42,611 nt of DNA from positions 1 to 42,611 of the forward strand of contig VMEV01000009.1 in assembly GCA_007375725.1 (NCBI GenBank). The letters are read 5' to 3'. Positions 34,155-42,611 of the stretch are shown one piece after another; position 1 is the first letter of the stretch; each line of letters starts with the position of its first letter. The stretch is from Parcubacteria group bacterium Greene0416_36. Its GTDB lineage: Bacteria > Patescibacteriota > Patescibacteriia > VMEV01. The position numbers were made by a program, and so were the translations under genes. Under the pieces are notes generated by a model. The model searched no databases. It was not told the DNA's origin and saw nothing but the letters and a program-made list of their open reading frames with translations.

Positions 34155-36593
34155 ATGATCATTTCTCTCAACTGGCTCAAAAATTACGTGGATATTCCAA
34201 AGGATATCGATCCCTCAAAGCTCGCGTCTTTGTTTTTGCTTCACACGGCCGAAATTGAAAAAGTCGTGCGGGAAGATGCCTGTCTGGACAAAGTCGTGGT
34301 CGCCCGCATCGAACGAATCGAGCCTCATCCCAATGCGGATAAACTTAAATTATGTTTCGTGGAGGCGGGGCAGGGAAGACCCATTCAGATTGTCTGCGGA
34401 GCCTCTAATGTTTATGTCGGCATGTGGGCGCCGCTAGCGCTTGTCGGCGCTCGTGTTTCTTGGCATGGCGAGAAAATGGTGACCATCGAGCATTCCAAAA
34501 TCCGCGGAGTGGAAAGCGAAGGCATGCTCTCGGCTCCGGAAGAACTCCTTTTATCTGGCTTGTTTAAGGATGACGGCATTATTGATCTGGGAAAAACGGG
34601 AGTGCCTTTCACCCCCGGCCAGAATTTCCGCGATGCGTTGTCTCTCGATGATGTGTATCTCGAACTCGACAATAAATCCGTCACCCATCGGCCCGATTTG
34701 TGGGGCCATTATGGACTGGCCCGAGACGTAGCCACGTTTTTGGGTTCGATTTATCGAGATGAGGCCATGCCTCTTCCGGCCCTTGCCAATGATTTTCCTC
34801 TTTCCGTAAAAGTGGATGACTCGTCGATTTGTTCCCGATACATGTCGGTGGCCATCGACGGCATCACCGTGGGCGAATCTCCCTGGTGGCTCAAGAAAGC
34901 GGTGATGGGTTTGGGATACCGGTCCATTAACAATATCGTAGATCTGACCAATTATGTGATGTGGGATGTGGGCCACCCGCTCCATGCCTATGATCTGGAT
35001 AAAACGGGTTCCGGCGACATTCATGTGCGCTGGGCCAAGAGCGGGGAAAAGATCGTCACTCTCGACGGCAAAGAACGAGAACTCAATGAATCCATGGTGG
35101 TGGTGGCGACTCCGGACCGGCTGCTTCTGTTGGGCGGAATCATGGGAGGGAAAGACTCTGAAATCGGCGCCTCTACTCGCCGAATCATCCTTGAGTCTGC
35201 GACTTTCGATCCAGCCATCACACGCCGCACTGGTGTGGCTTTGGGACTTCGAACCGACGCTTGCATTATGTACGAAAAGACCCTCGATCCTGAACGGGCA
35301 ACTCGCGCCATGATGAAATTCATTACCTTACTCGGAACTATTTGTCCGGGAGCCAGGGCTATATCTAATACCGCCGATATTTACAATCATCACTACAAAG
35401 TGGATCCGATTTTCTTTTCCCCCGAATTTTTGGCCTCCCGAGTTGGGATCCAAATCGAGAAAGATTTTATTTTGAAAGTGCTTCATTCCATGGGTTTTGG
35501 AACTATTGAAGTGACAGGCGGCTGGAGGGTGACCGTGCCGTCGTGGCGCGCAACCAAGGATATCAGCATTTCCGAGGATTTGGTCGAAGAGATCAGCCGC
35601 ATGTATGGCTATGACAATATTCCTCTCCGCTTTCCCGAGGCCTCTATTCAGCCTCCGGCCGATGATTGGCAGAGAATCTTGCTTCGTAAAACTCGAGACG
35701 CTTTTGTGTCTCTGGGTTATTCCGAAGTGTACAATTATTCCTTTTGCGGCAAACAGGAAATGGCTTTGGGCAAAGACCCCGAGGAGTCCTATCTCCGAAT
35801 CGAAAATCCCGTGTCCAAAGAGCATTCTTTTGTCCGGCGTTCTTTGATTCCGGGACTTATTGCCAATATTGAAAAAAATTACCGGACCTCGGCGTCTTTG
35901 TCATTCTTTGAGATTGGCAAGACCTTTATCCGCGAGTCCCGCGGGGACCGAACCGACAAAACGGGTCTGGAATCATTGCCTCTTCAGGAAACGTATTTGG
36001 GGCTGGCGGTGACCTCGCCTGAAAATGAGACTCCGTTTTTTGCGCTGAAAGGAGCCCTGGCCGAGTATTGGAAATCCATTGGCGTGGAAGCCGAATATCG
36101 TGAAGATTCGGCAGAATTCGTGTGGAATAATCCCCCGAGAACCGTATCGATTTGGGTTGGCGGAAAGCAAGTCGGGTATCTCTCTGAGTTTCACCCCGTC
36201 ATCGCCCGCCGTCTCGGCATCCCGACTCGCGTGGGACTTGCCCACATCAATATGGACGCCTGCGTCGAGAGTTTCTCCCGCGTGTCCCGCCGATATAAGG
36301 CTGTGTCTCTGTACCCGACCGTGGAACTCGATTTGGCCATAGTCGTGGACGCGTCCGTGACATGGAAACAAGTCTCCGACACGGTCCTCGCTTCCGGCTC
36401 CGGCCTCGTCCGCGACGCCCTTCTCTTCGACGTCTACTCCGGCGACAAAGTCGAGTCAGGCAAAAAAAGCTTCGCCTTTCATGTCCACTACCTCTCTTCC
36501 GAAAAAACACTCACCCTCGATGAAGCGAAATCCGCGGAAAAAGAGATTTTGGAGAAATTGGAGAAGGGATTGGGGGCGGTGCTACGGACGTAG
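34155..36593 (+). CDS. pheT: phenylalanine--tRNA ligase beta subunit
   Basis: MIISLNWLKNYVDIP, HPNADKLKLC, B5 and FDX-ACB-like regions. Confidence 0.97.
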   Translation: MIISLNWLKNYVDIPKDIDPSKLASLFLLHTAEIEKVVREDACLDKVVVARIERIEPHPNADKLKLCFVEAGQGRPIQIVCGASNVYVGMWAPLALVGARVSWHGEKMVTIEHSKIRGVESEGMLSAPEELLLSGLFKDDGIIDLGKTGVPFTPGQNFRDALSLDDVYLELDNKSVTHRPDLWGHYGLARDVATFLGSIYRDEAMPLPALANDFPLSVKVDDSSICSRYMSVAIDGITVGESPWWLKKAVMGLGYRSINNIVDLTNYVMWDVGHPLHAYDLDKTGSGDIHVRWAKSGEKIVTLDGKERELNESMVVVATPDRLLLLGGIMGGKDSEIGASTRRIILESATFDPAITRRTGVALGLRTDACIMYEKTLDPERATRAMMKFITLLGTICPGARAISNTADIYNHHYKVDPIFFSPEFLASRVGIQIEKDFILKVLHSMGFGTIEVTGGWRVTVPSWRATKDISISEDLVEEISRMYGYDNIPLRFPEASIQPPADDWQRILLRKTRDAFVSLGYSEVYNYSFCGKQEMALGKDPEESYLRIENPVSKEHSFVRRSLIPGLIANIEKNYRTSASLSFFEIGKTFIRESRGDRTDKTGLESLPLQETYLGLAVTSPENETPFFALKGALAEYWKSIGVEAEYREDSAEFVWNNPPRTVSIWVGGKQVGYLSEFHPVIARRLGIPTRVGLAHINMDACVESFSRVSRRYKAVSLYPTVELDLAIVVDASVTWKQVSDTVLASGSGLVRDALLFDVYSGDKVESGKKSFAFHVHYLSSEKTLTLDEAKSAEKEILEKLEKGLGAVLRT

Positions 36594-36595
36594 CT

Positions 36596-36670
36596 GTCAT
36601 CCCCGACTCGCCTTCGCAAAACCGCTTCGGCGGAGCAAAGGAGCCCCGTAGGGCGGATCGGGGATCCAGG
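36596..36670. repeat. GTCATCCCCGA...TCGGGGATCCAG inverted repeat, long copy
   Basis: Shares both ends and CCCCGTAGGGCGGATCGGGGATCCAG with 14130-14170; 2 nt after the pheT stop. Confidence 0.85.
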
Positions 36671-36749
36671 CCGATATAATGGAGACATCGATATATTTGT
36701 TGATACCTGAGTTGAGGTAGAAAAATTTTGTTTATTTTTTCAAAAAAAT

Positions 36750-37036
36750 ATGTCTCGAGAAATAAAAAATATTCAAAAAAAATTGTCCCTTTATTGAGAC
36801 AGAATGGAATCCACCATGCTGGGATTTTCGGTTCGACCGCCCGAGGAACTCGCCGGAAGACAAGCGATATCGATATTTTAGTGCAAATTGATAAAGATTT
36901 GAGTCTTTTGGAAATTATCCATCTGGAGAATAATCTGGGAGATTTATTGGGTAATAAAGTGGAATTAGTCGAATACGATTCGATCAATCCTCTGGTTCGT
37001 GATGCGATTTTGGGGGAAGAAGTGCGGATTTTGTAA
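36750..37036 (+). pseudogene. small nucleotidyltransferase (MntA-like), apparent frameshift at A8 36775-36782
   Basis: MSREIKNIQKK in one frame, IVPLLRQNGIHHAGIFGSTARGTRRKTSDIDILV in the next; GS...DID motif. Confidence 0.7.
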
Positions 37037-37055
37037 GATTATAGAAAATGCAAAA

Positions 37056-37102
37056 CCTCGTACGCTATTTACGAGCAACCATCCGGAAGCCCACGTACGA
37101 GG
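37056..37102. other. hairpin with 9-bp perfect outer stem
   Basis: CCTCGTACG ... CGTACGAGG. Confidence 0.45.
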
Positions 37103-37206
37103 AATTACTCGCTTGAGGGTAGTATATCTGATTTTGTATAGATAATGAAATTATTATTGGGATTTGATAATTTTTTACAGTATTTTACAGTAGGCTGGCT
37201 ATAAAA

Positions 37207-37241
37207 AAATCTCTATCACAATTTATTTAAGATAGAGATTT
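37207..37241 (-). terminator. terminator for - strand gene 37249-37959
   Basis: AAATCTCTATC...GATAGAGATTT with A7 on the upstream + side. Confidence 0.7.
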
Positions 37242-37248
37242 GAGGGAG

Positions 37249-37959
37249 TTATTGTGATTTATCAAGTGCATTAATTTTCGTAATATCCCCATTTAAAATA
37301 ATGGGATTCATAGCCTGTATTGTATTTTCATAATGCATTTTAGGAATGGGATGCATCAAATAAATTCTTTTGTTCATGTTATACGCAATTCCCATTTGCA
37401 AAAAAGTAAAACCATCTATGAATCCTGGGATAGATTGAGATTCTAAATTTAGAACTAAAACGGCATCGCTGTTCTCAATTTGTTTAGTGTAATCGTTTTT
37501 TATTAGGTCAAGAGGATTTTGAGCTTCAGCTATCGCGGAAGCATTGGTAGTATTTTGCCCGTCCTTTTGTAGTTTTTGTTTGATTTCATGCATTTTATTT
37601 TCAGGCGTGATATTTTCGCAAATGAATATTTTCATATTCTTGCCTTTGAGTGTGAGATCTAAGATCACGAGTGATTGCAATATTTCTGAGGGTTTTATAC
37701 AATTTCCTGCTTTTGATAAACGGAGCCGATTTCGTTCAATTTTAAAACGAAATTTATCCTGTGATGTCTTTGTCGAACAACAGAAGGCGTTAAGAGATAT
37801 TTTTTCTTCTTCTAATAAATCTTGGATTTCACATATCCAATTTGGATTTTCACAGAAACAGGTAAGGCATGTTATTTCTGTGGGAGTACTATCGGGCTCA
37901 CGTGCTCCATTCGAGGCGAATAGTTTTATTAACCCTCTCTTAATTTTTTCAAAATCCAT
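37249..37959 (-). CDS. two-part protein: unknown N-terminus plus nucleoside 2-deoxyribosyltransferase-like C-terminus
   Basis: C-term MKIFICENI...YTKQIENSDAVLVLN...GFIDGFTFLQMGIAYNMNKRIYLMHPIP. Confidence 0.5.
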   Translation of the reverse strand: MDFEKIKRGLIKLFASNGAREPDSTPTEITCLTCFCENPNWICEIQDLLEEEKISLNAFCCSTKTSQDKFRFKIERNRLRLSKAGNCIKPSEILQSLVILDLTLKGKNMKIFICENITPENKMHEIKQKLQKDGQNTTNASAIAEAQNPLDLIKNDYTKQIENSDAVLVLNLESQSIPGFIDGFTFLQMGIAYNMNKRIYLMHPIPKMHYENTIQAMNPIILNGDITKINALDKSQ

Positions 37960-38090
37960 CGATTTTTCCTCCTTAAAAGGATTAGCATTTTATATTTTTA
38001 AAGGGCATATAAAATTAATCACATATTCTTATATTTTACAAGTAGTTGAGGCGGAAAATTTTCTGTAAGATGAATTTTGATTAGGTGTTT

Positions 38091-38126
38091 ATTTGTAGAG
38101 ACGCGCCATGGCGCGTCTCTACAAAT
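38091..38126. repeat. perfect palindrome ATTTGTAGAGACGCGCCATGGCGCGTCTCTACAAAT
   Basis: Same core as 21592-21629. Confidence 0.95.
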
Positions 38127-38162
38127 AAAGGGCACAATTCATCGAGCCCTTACAAAAGTAAT

Positions 38163-41100
38163 ATGCCCCCCTTCACCCACCTCCACGTCCACTCCCATTT
38201 CTCCCTCCTCGACGGCCTGCCAAAAATCAAGGCCTTGGTTAAGCGTGCGAAGGAATTGGGGATGAATTCGCTCGCGATCACGGATCATGGCGTGATGTAT
38301 GGGTGCGTGGAGTTTTTTAAGGCGTGCAAGGATGAGGGGATTAAGCCGATTATTGGAGTGGAGGCTTATGTGGCGATAGATAAGATGACGGAGAAAAGGC
38401 CGAATATTGATAATAAGAATTATCATTTGATACTGCTCGCCCAAGATTTTGAAGGGTATAAAAATTTGATGAGGCTGACGTCGAAGGCTCATCTGGATGG
38501 TTTTTATTATAAGCCTCGCATTGATCATGAGCTTTTAAAACGGTATTCGAAAGGACTGATCGGTCTTTCCGCGTGCCTCAAAGGTGAGGTGCCGCGAGCG
38601 ATTTTATATAAAAAGCATGAGGACAGTATCGAGATGATCCGCAAGTATCAGAATATTTTTGGGGCCGAGAATTTTTATCTGGAAATGCAAAGTCATCCGG
38701 AAATCAAGGAACAGTTGGCGGTCAATGCGGAATTGATCAAACTGGCGAAAGTTACGGGCGCACCACTGGTCGGGACCAATGATTCTCATTATTTGAAACC
38801 GACCGACGCTCCGGCACAGGATGTGCTTTCGTGCATCAGCACTGGAAAATTGGTTTCCGACACGCATCGCATGAACATGACGCACATGGACGCATCGCTC
38901 AAGTCTCCCGAACAGATGATCGAGTTTTTTAAAGATACTCCGGAAGCTATTGAGAATACGCAGAAAATCGCGGAGCGCTGCAATGTGGATATTCCCCTGG
39001 GGAAATTTTTCTTTCCGAAATTCATTTTGCCGGAGAATCACACTTCGGATTCTTTGCTTCGAGAAAAAGCCCTCCGAGGATTGGTGGGCCGCTATAAATT
39101 ATCAGGTGAGGAAAATTTATCCGAAGAAAAGATCGTCGCTTTGGCCACTGAGAAAATTCCCGAGGTTCTCTCCCGCCTCAATTACGAGCTGGATCTGATC
39201 AAGACCAAGGGGTATAGTGCGTATTTCTTGATCGTGTCGGATTTTGCCATTTGGGCCAATGGAGCCGGGATTATTACCACCACGAGAGGTTCGGCCGCCG
39301 GATCGGTGGTTTCGTACTGCATTGGCATTATTCAAATCAATCCGCTCGATTACAATTTGCCTTTCGAGCGATTTCTGAATCCTTTCCGCGACAGCGCGCC
39401 GGATATTGATACGGATATCGAGGATCTGCGGCGCGGGGAGGTCATTGACTATGTGGTGGGGAAGTACGGCAAGGACAATGTCGCGCAAATCATCACTTTC
39501 GGATCTATGAAAGCGAAAGGTGCCGTGCGCGACGTGGGGCGCGCCTTGGGCAAGCCATACGCCATTCCCGACCGCATTTCGAAGCTGATTCCAGAGGGAT
39601 CGCAGGGCTTTGCCATGACTCTCAAGCGGGCCAAGGAAGAAAGCGAGGATCTCAAAAAGGCGTATGACACTGAACCGGAAACCAAGGAAATTCTGGATCT
39701 CGCGGAAAAAGTCGAGGGATGCGCGCGCCACGCATCCGTGCACGCGGCGGGCGTGGTGATTTCGCCGACTGAACTCAATGATTTTTGTCCGCTCCAGTGG
39801 GACACGGATAATAAATTCATCATGACTCAGTATGAGATGAAGGCGGTCGAAGATGTCGGACTCGTCAAAATGGATTTCTTGGGTCTGCGAAACCTCTCCA
39901 TGATCGGCAAATCGCTTGAGATTATAGAGAGGACCAAGGGAGTCAAAATCGATATTTATAATATTCCCCTCGACGACAAAAAGACGTATCAAATGCTCTC
40001 AAAAGGCCATACCTATGGGGTTTTTCAGCTCTCAGGCGACGGCATGACGAAATATCTTACCGAACTCAAACCGGAAAAAATCACGGATATCATGGCCATG
40101 GTGGCTCTGTATCGTCCGGGGCCTATTGCCTCGATTCCCGAATACATCCGCCGCAAAAACGATCCGAGTCTCGTGACATACTTAGATCCCCGCATGGAAG
40201 AGATCATCAAGATTTCTTACGGCATTATCACTTATCAGGATGATGTGCTCATGACCTCGATCAAACTCGCGGGGTACACTTGGGGAGACGCGGACAAACT
40301 TCGCAAAGCCATGGGTAAAAAGATTCCCGAAGAAATGGCCAAGCAGAAGGAAAAATTCATCGAAGGCGCGATCAAGGGGGGCATGACGCCGGAGAATGCA
40401 CAGGAACTTTTCAAGCTCATCGAGCCTTTTGCCGCGTACGGGTTCAACAAGGCGCATGCCTGCTCTTACGGCACGGTGGCGTATCAGACCGCGTATCTTA
40501 AGGCCAACTACACGGCTGAATTCATGGCCGCCTACATGACTTGTGAGTCCGGGGACAATGACAAGATCGCGGAAGCCATCGGTGAGTGCCGCTCCATGGG
40601 ACTGGAAGTTTTACCCCCAGAAATCAATGAGAGTTTGGATACGTTCACGGTTATTGGTGATCGCCAGATTCGTTTTGGATTCTTGGGCATCAAAAATATT
40701 GGAGAGGGAATAGTGAAGACCCTTATCAAGGAGCGCGCCGATCATGGGCCTTTCAAAAATCTCGCGGATTTTGTGGGAAGAGTGCGTGACCGCAGTTTTA
40801 ATAAGAAAAATTTGGAGAGTTTGGCCAAGTCCGGGTGTCTGGATGCTTTTGGCGAGCGGAACCAAATTATCTCGAATGCTGAATCTATCCTCAACTACGC
40901 GCGCATCCAGCATCGGGCGCATGAATCCGGGCAGGGAGGACTTTTTGGCGGGGGAGGGGGAGAGGCCAAATTGCATCTCTCTACCGTTCCTGCGGCCAAA
41001 ACCAGCGAGCGGCTCCTCTGGGAAAAAGAACTCTTGGGCGTGTACATTACGTCTCACCCTTTTGGAGAAGCGTATCTCAAAGTCGCGGGCAAAAGTACGC

Positions 41101-41603
41101 CTCTGGCCAATCTTGGCTCCGTGTCCAACGGCTCAGGCATTACTGTTTCCGGAGTGATACAGACCACCAAAAAAATCGAGACCAAAAAAGGCGATCCCAT
41201 GATGTTCGTCAAAGTCGAGGATATCAAGGCCTCGGTGGAGATTGTCGTATTTCCCAAAACATTCAAGAAGTTCGAATCGCTTTTGATGGAAAATCAATTC
41301 ATCACGGTTGAGGGGAAACTCGGCGAGAAAGACGGTAAAAGATTCGTGGCCGCGGACACTATTGCTCCTCTCACCCCTCCGGATCGTTTGATTATCTCGG
41401 TTTCTTATCCCCCTCCCGCTGAACTCAAACCTGCGCTCGAGCAAGTCGTGGCGATTTACCCCGGTGATCTATTGGTCTATCTACGTTTTGTCACTTCCAA
41501 TGACGAGAAAATGATGGAAACTGCGTATCGTGTTCGGGGAGATATTCGACTTGTGGAGGAATTGAAAAAAAGGATTTCAGGGTTGAGAGTGGAAGTGGTG
41601 TAA
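38163..41603 (+). CDS. dnaE: DNA polymerase III alpha subunit
   Basis: MPPFTHLHVHSHFSLLDGLPKIKALV (PHP), RGSAAGSVVSYCIGI, PDIDTDIED, C-terminal OB fold; ORF-track start at 38085 lies in a palindrome. Confidence 0.97.
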   Translation: MPPFTHLHVHSHFSLLDGLPKIKALVKRAKELGMNSLAITDHGVMYGCVEFFKACKDEGIKPIIGVEAYVAIDKMTEKRPNIDNKNYHLILLAQDFEGYKNLMRLTSKAHLDGFYYKPRIDHELLKRYSKGLIGLSACLKGEVPRAILYKKHEDSIEMIRKYQNIFGAENFYLEMQSHPEIKEQLAVNAELIKLAKVTGAPLVGTNDSHYLKPTDAPAQDVLSCISTGKLVSDTHRMNMTHMDASLKSPEQMIEFFKDTPEAIENTQKIAERCNVDIPLGKFFFPKFILPENHTSDSLLREKALRGLVGRYKLSGEENLSEEKIVALATEKIPEVLSRLNYELDLIKTKGYSAYFLIVSDFAIWANGAGIITTTRGSAAGSVVSYCIGIIQINPLDYNLPFERFLNPFRDSAPDIDTDIEDLRRGEVIDYVVGKYGKDNVAQIITFGSMKAKGAVRDVGRALGKPYAIPDRISKLIPEGSQGFAMTLKRAKEESEDLKKAYDTEPETKEILDLAEKVEGCARHASVHAAGVVISPTELNDFCPLQWDTDNKFIMTQYEMKAVEDVGLVKMDFLGLRNLSMIGKSLEIIERTKGVKIDIYNIPLDDKKTYQMLSKGHTYGVFQLSGDGMTKYLTELKPEKITDIMAMVALYRPGPIASIPEYIRRKNDPSLVTYLDPRMEEIIKISYGIITYQDDVLMTSIKLAGYTWGDADKLRKAMGKKIPEEMAKQKEKFIEGAIKGGMTPENAQELFKLIEPFAAYGFNKAHACSYGTVAYQTAYLKANYTAEFMAAYMTCESGDNDKIAEAIGECRSMGLEVLPPEINESLDTFTVIGDRQIRFGFLGIKNIGEGIVKTLIKERADHGPFKNLADFVGRVRDRSFNKKNLESLAKSGCLDAFGERNQIISNAESILNYARIQHRAHESGQGGLFGGGGGEAKLHLSTVPAAKTSERLLWEKELLGVYITSHPFGEAYLKVAGKSTPLANLGSVSNGSGITVSGVIQTTKKIETKKGDPMMFVKVEDIKASVEIVVFPKTFKKFESLLMENQFITVEGKLGEKDGKRFVAADTIAPLTPPDRLIISVSYPPPAELKPALEQVVAIYPGDLLVYLRFVTSNDEKMMETAYRVRGDIRLVEELKKRISGLRVEVV

Positions 41604-41606
41604 ACA

Positions 41607-41650
41607 GAAAAAAAGGTAGGGGCACAGCGCGCTGTGCCCCTACCTTTTTC
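41607..41650. terminator. palindrome/terminator after dnaE
   Basis: AAAAGGTAGGGGCACAGCGCGCTGTGCCCCTACCTTTTT. Confidence 0.8.
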
Positions 41651-41662
41651 ATTTTTTTACGG

Positions 41663-41668
41663 TATAAT
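41663..41668 (+). promoter_or_regulatory. candidate -10 TATAAT (GGTATAAT context)
   Basis: acGGTATAATga about 55 nt upstream of the 41724 ATG. Confidence 0.4.
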
Positions 41669-41723
41669 GAATTTGTATTGTTTGTCTGGTTTAGAGTGGG
41701 AAGATAAAAACAAATATTACTTT

Positions 41724-42611
41724 ATGTTTTTTAAGGAGGAATTAAGGCGGAAATGTCTGAAATTGTTTTTGATTTTAGACGCTTTTTTAATTATTGGAAT
41801 TTTAGTTTGGGGAGTTTTATCCATTCATTTGATGGATAAAGATTTTAAGAAAGAATTGGCTCAAGTAGCCGAAATCTTGCCCGCGCGTGCGGCCACCACT
41901 TTCACGGTCAATACTTCGATTTCAGTCGCGAATACGACATTCGATAATGATGATATTACCTGTGACGGCGCGATCACGCTCACGATTGACGGAGCGCATC
42001 CGTTTGCGAGTCTGGCGCTCATCAATGGGTGTACATTGACGCATTCGATTTCGACGACTACAACCATCAATAAATTAAATCTCACGATTGCGGGGACTTT
42101 GTCGGTTTGTTCGACGTGCACGATCGATGTAACGGGGCGTGGATTTTTGGGGGGATCAAATGGGGGAGCAACAAATCTTGGTCGGACGAGCAATGGGGCT
42201 GGAGGACAACAAGATGGGACCGGGCCAGCTAATGCGGGAAGTCATGGAGGATTGGGAGGGCGTCAGAGCACTGCACTGGCAAAGAATGCGGCCTATGACA
42301 GTATCGTGAATCCGTCCGAGCCGGGAGGGGGGGGTGGTAATGCCTCCCTGAATGATGGAAATGATGGGGGCGGCGTTGTTTTAATCACTGTCGGAACTTT
42401 GACATTGAATGGGACGATCAAGGCAGACGGCGAAAGCGTGACGCAGAAATGCGGCGGGGCTGGAGGCACGATTAGAATTATAGCAACGACGGTGCAAGGT
42501 TCAGGGAGTATTCAGGCAAAAGGAGGATTGAGTGCTTCAGTAGGAGCTTGTAATAATTTTGGAGCTGAACGTGTGTCAGGGGGAGGGGGACGAATTGTGG
42601 TCAAATATGCG
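41724..42611 (+). CDS. large Gly/Thr-rich surface protein with N-terminal TM anchor, truncated at window end
   Basis: Manual translation: MFFKEELRRKCLKLFLILDAFLIIGILVWGVLSIHL...; open for 296 codons to the edge, hence missing from the ORF track. Confidence 0.75.
   Translation, partial: MFFKEELRRKCLKLFLILDAFLIIGILVWGVLSIHLMDKDFKKELAQVAEILPARAATTFTVNTSISVANTTFDNDDITCDGAITLTIDGAHPFASLALINGCTLTHSISTTTTINKLNLTIAGTLSVCSTCTIDVTGRGFLGGSNGGATNLGRTSNGAGGQQDGTGPANAGSHGGLGGRQSTALAKNAAYDSIVNPSEPGGGGGNASLNDGNDGGGVVLITVGTLTLNGTIKADGESVTQKCGGAGGTIRIIATTVQGSGSIQAKGGLSASVGACNNFGAERVSGGGGRIVVKYA

Noticed and set aside
37056-37102. attC-like recombination site
   Set aside because: No recognisable attC core sites or integron integrase; left as an unexplained hairpin
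39117-39992. 291-aa - strand ORF
   Set aside because: Antisense to dnaE; no recognisable motif

Overview
The window looks like a bacterial chromosome segment with mostly housekeeping genes on the + strand: tRNA-Pro(GGG), rpmB, a site-2 protease, uvrA, asnS, argS, a UvrD/PcrA-type helicase, mnmA, pheS, pheT and dnaE. Gene content and style are compatible with a Patescibacteria/CPR-like genome, but that is inference. Accessory content includes a minor-pseudopilin cluster carrying a 1255-aa pilin-like protein with 14+7 beta-propeller-type repeats of an exact 39-aa period. There is also a membrane pseudo-histidine kinase beside a canonical soluble kinase, a Gld-type ABC operon, and two secreted or surface proteins, one truncated by the right edge and absent from the ORF track. 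Intergenic DNA is unusually structured: nine copies of an ~87-bp double-hairpin repeat, several of which abut stop codons; perfect palindromes, one of them inside argS; word-repeat hairpins with differing sequences but the same architecture; and three hairpins with ACG(G)AA loops spaced exactly 103 nt apart upstream of argS. TGA is nearly absent as a stop codon (1 of 31). A nucleotidyltransferase gene appears frameshifted at an A8 run. All family assignments come from reading motifs by eye; no database search was run.
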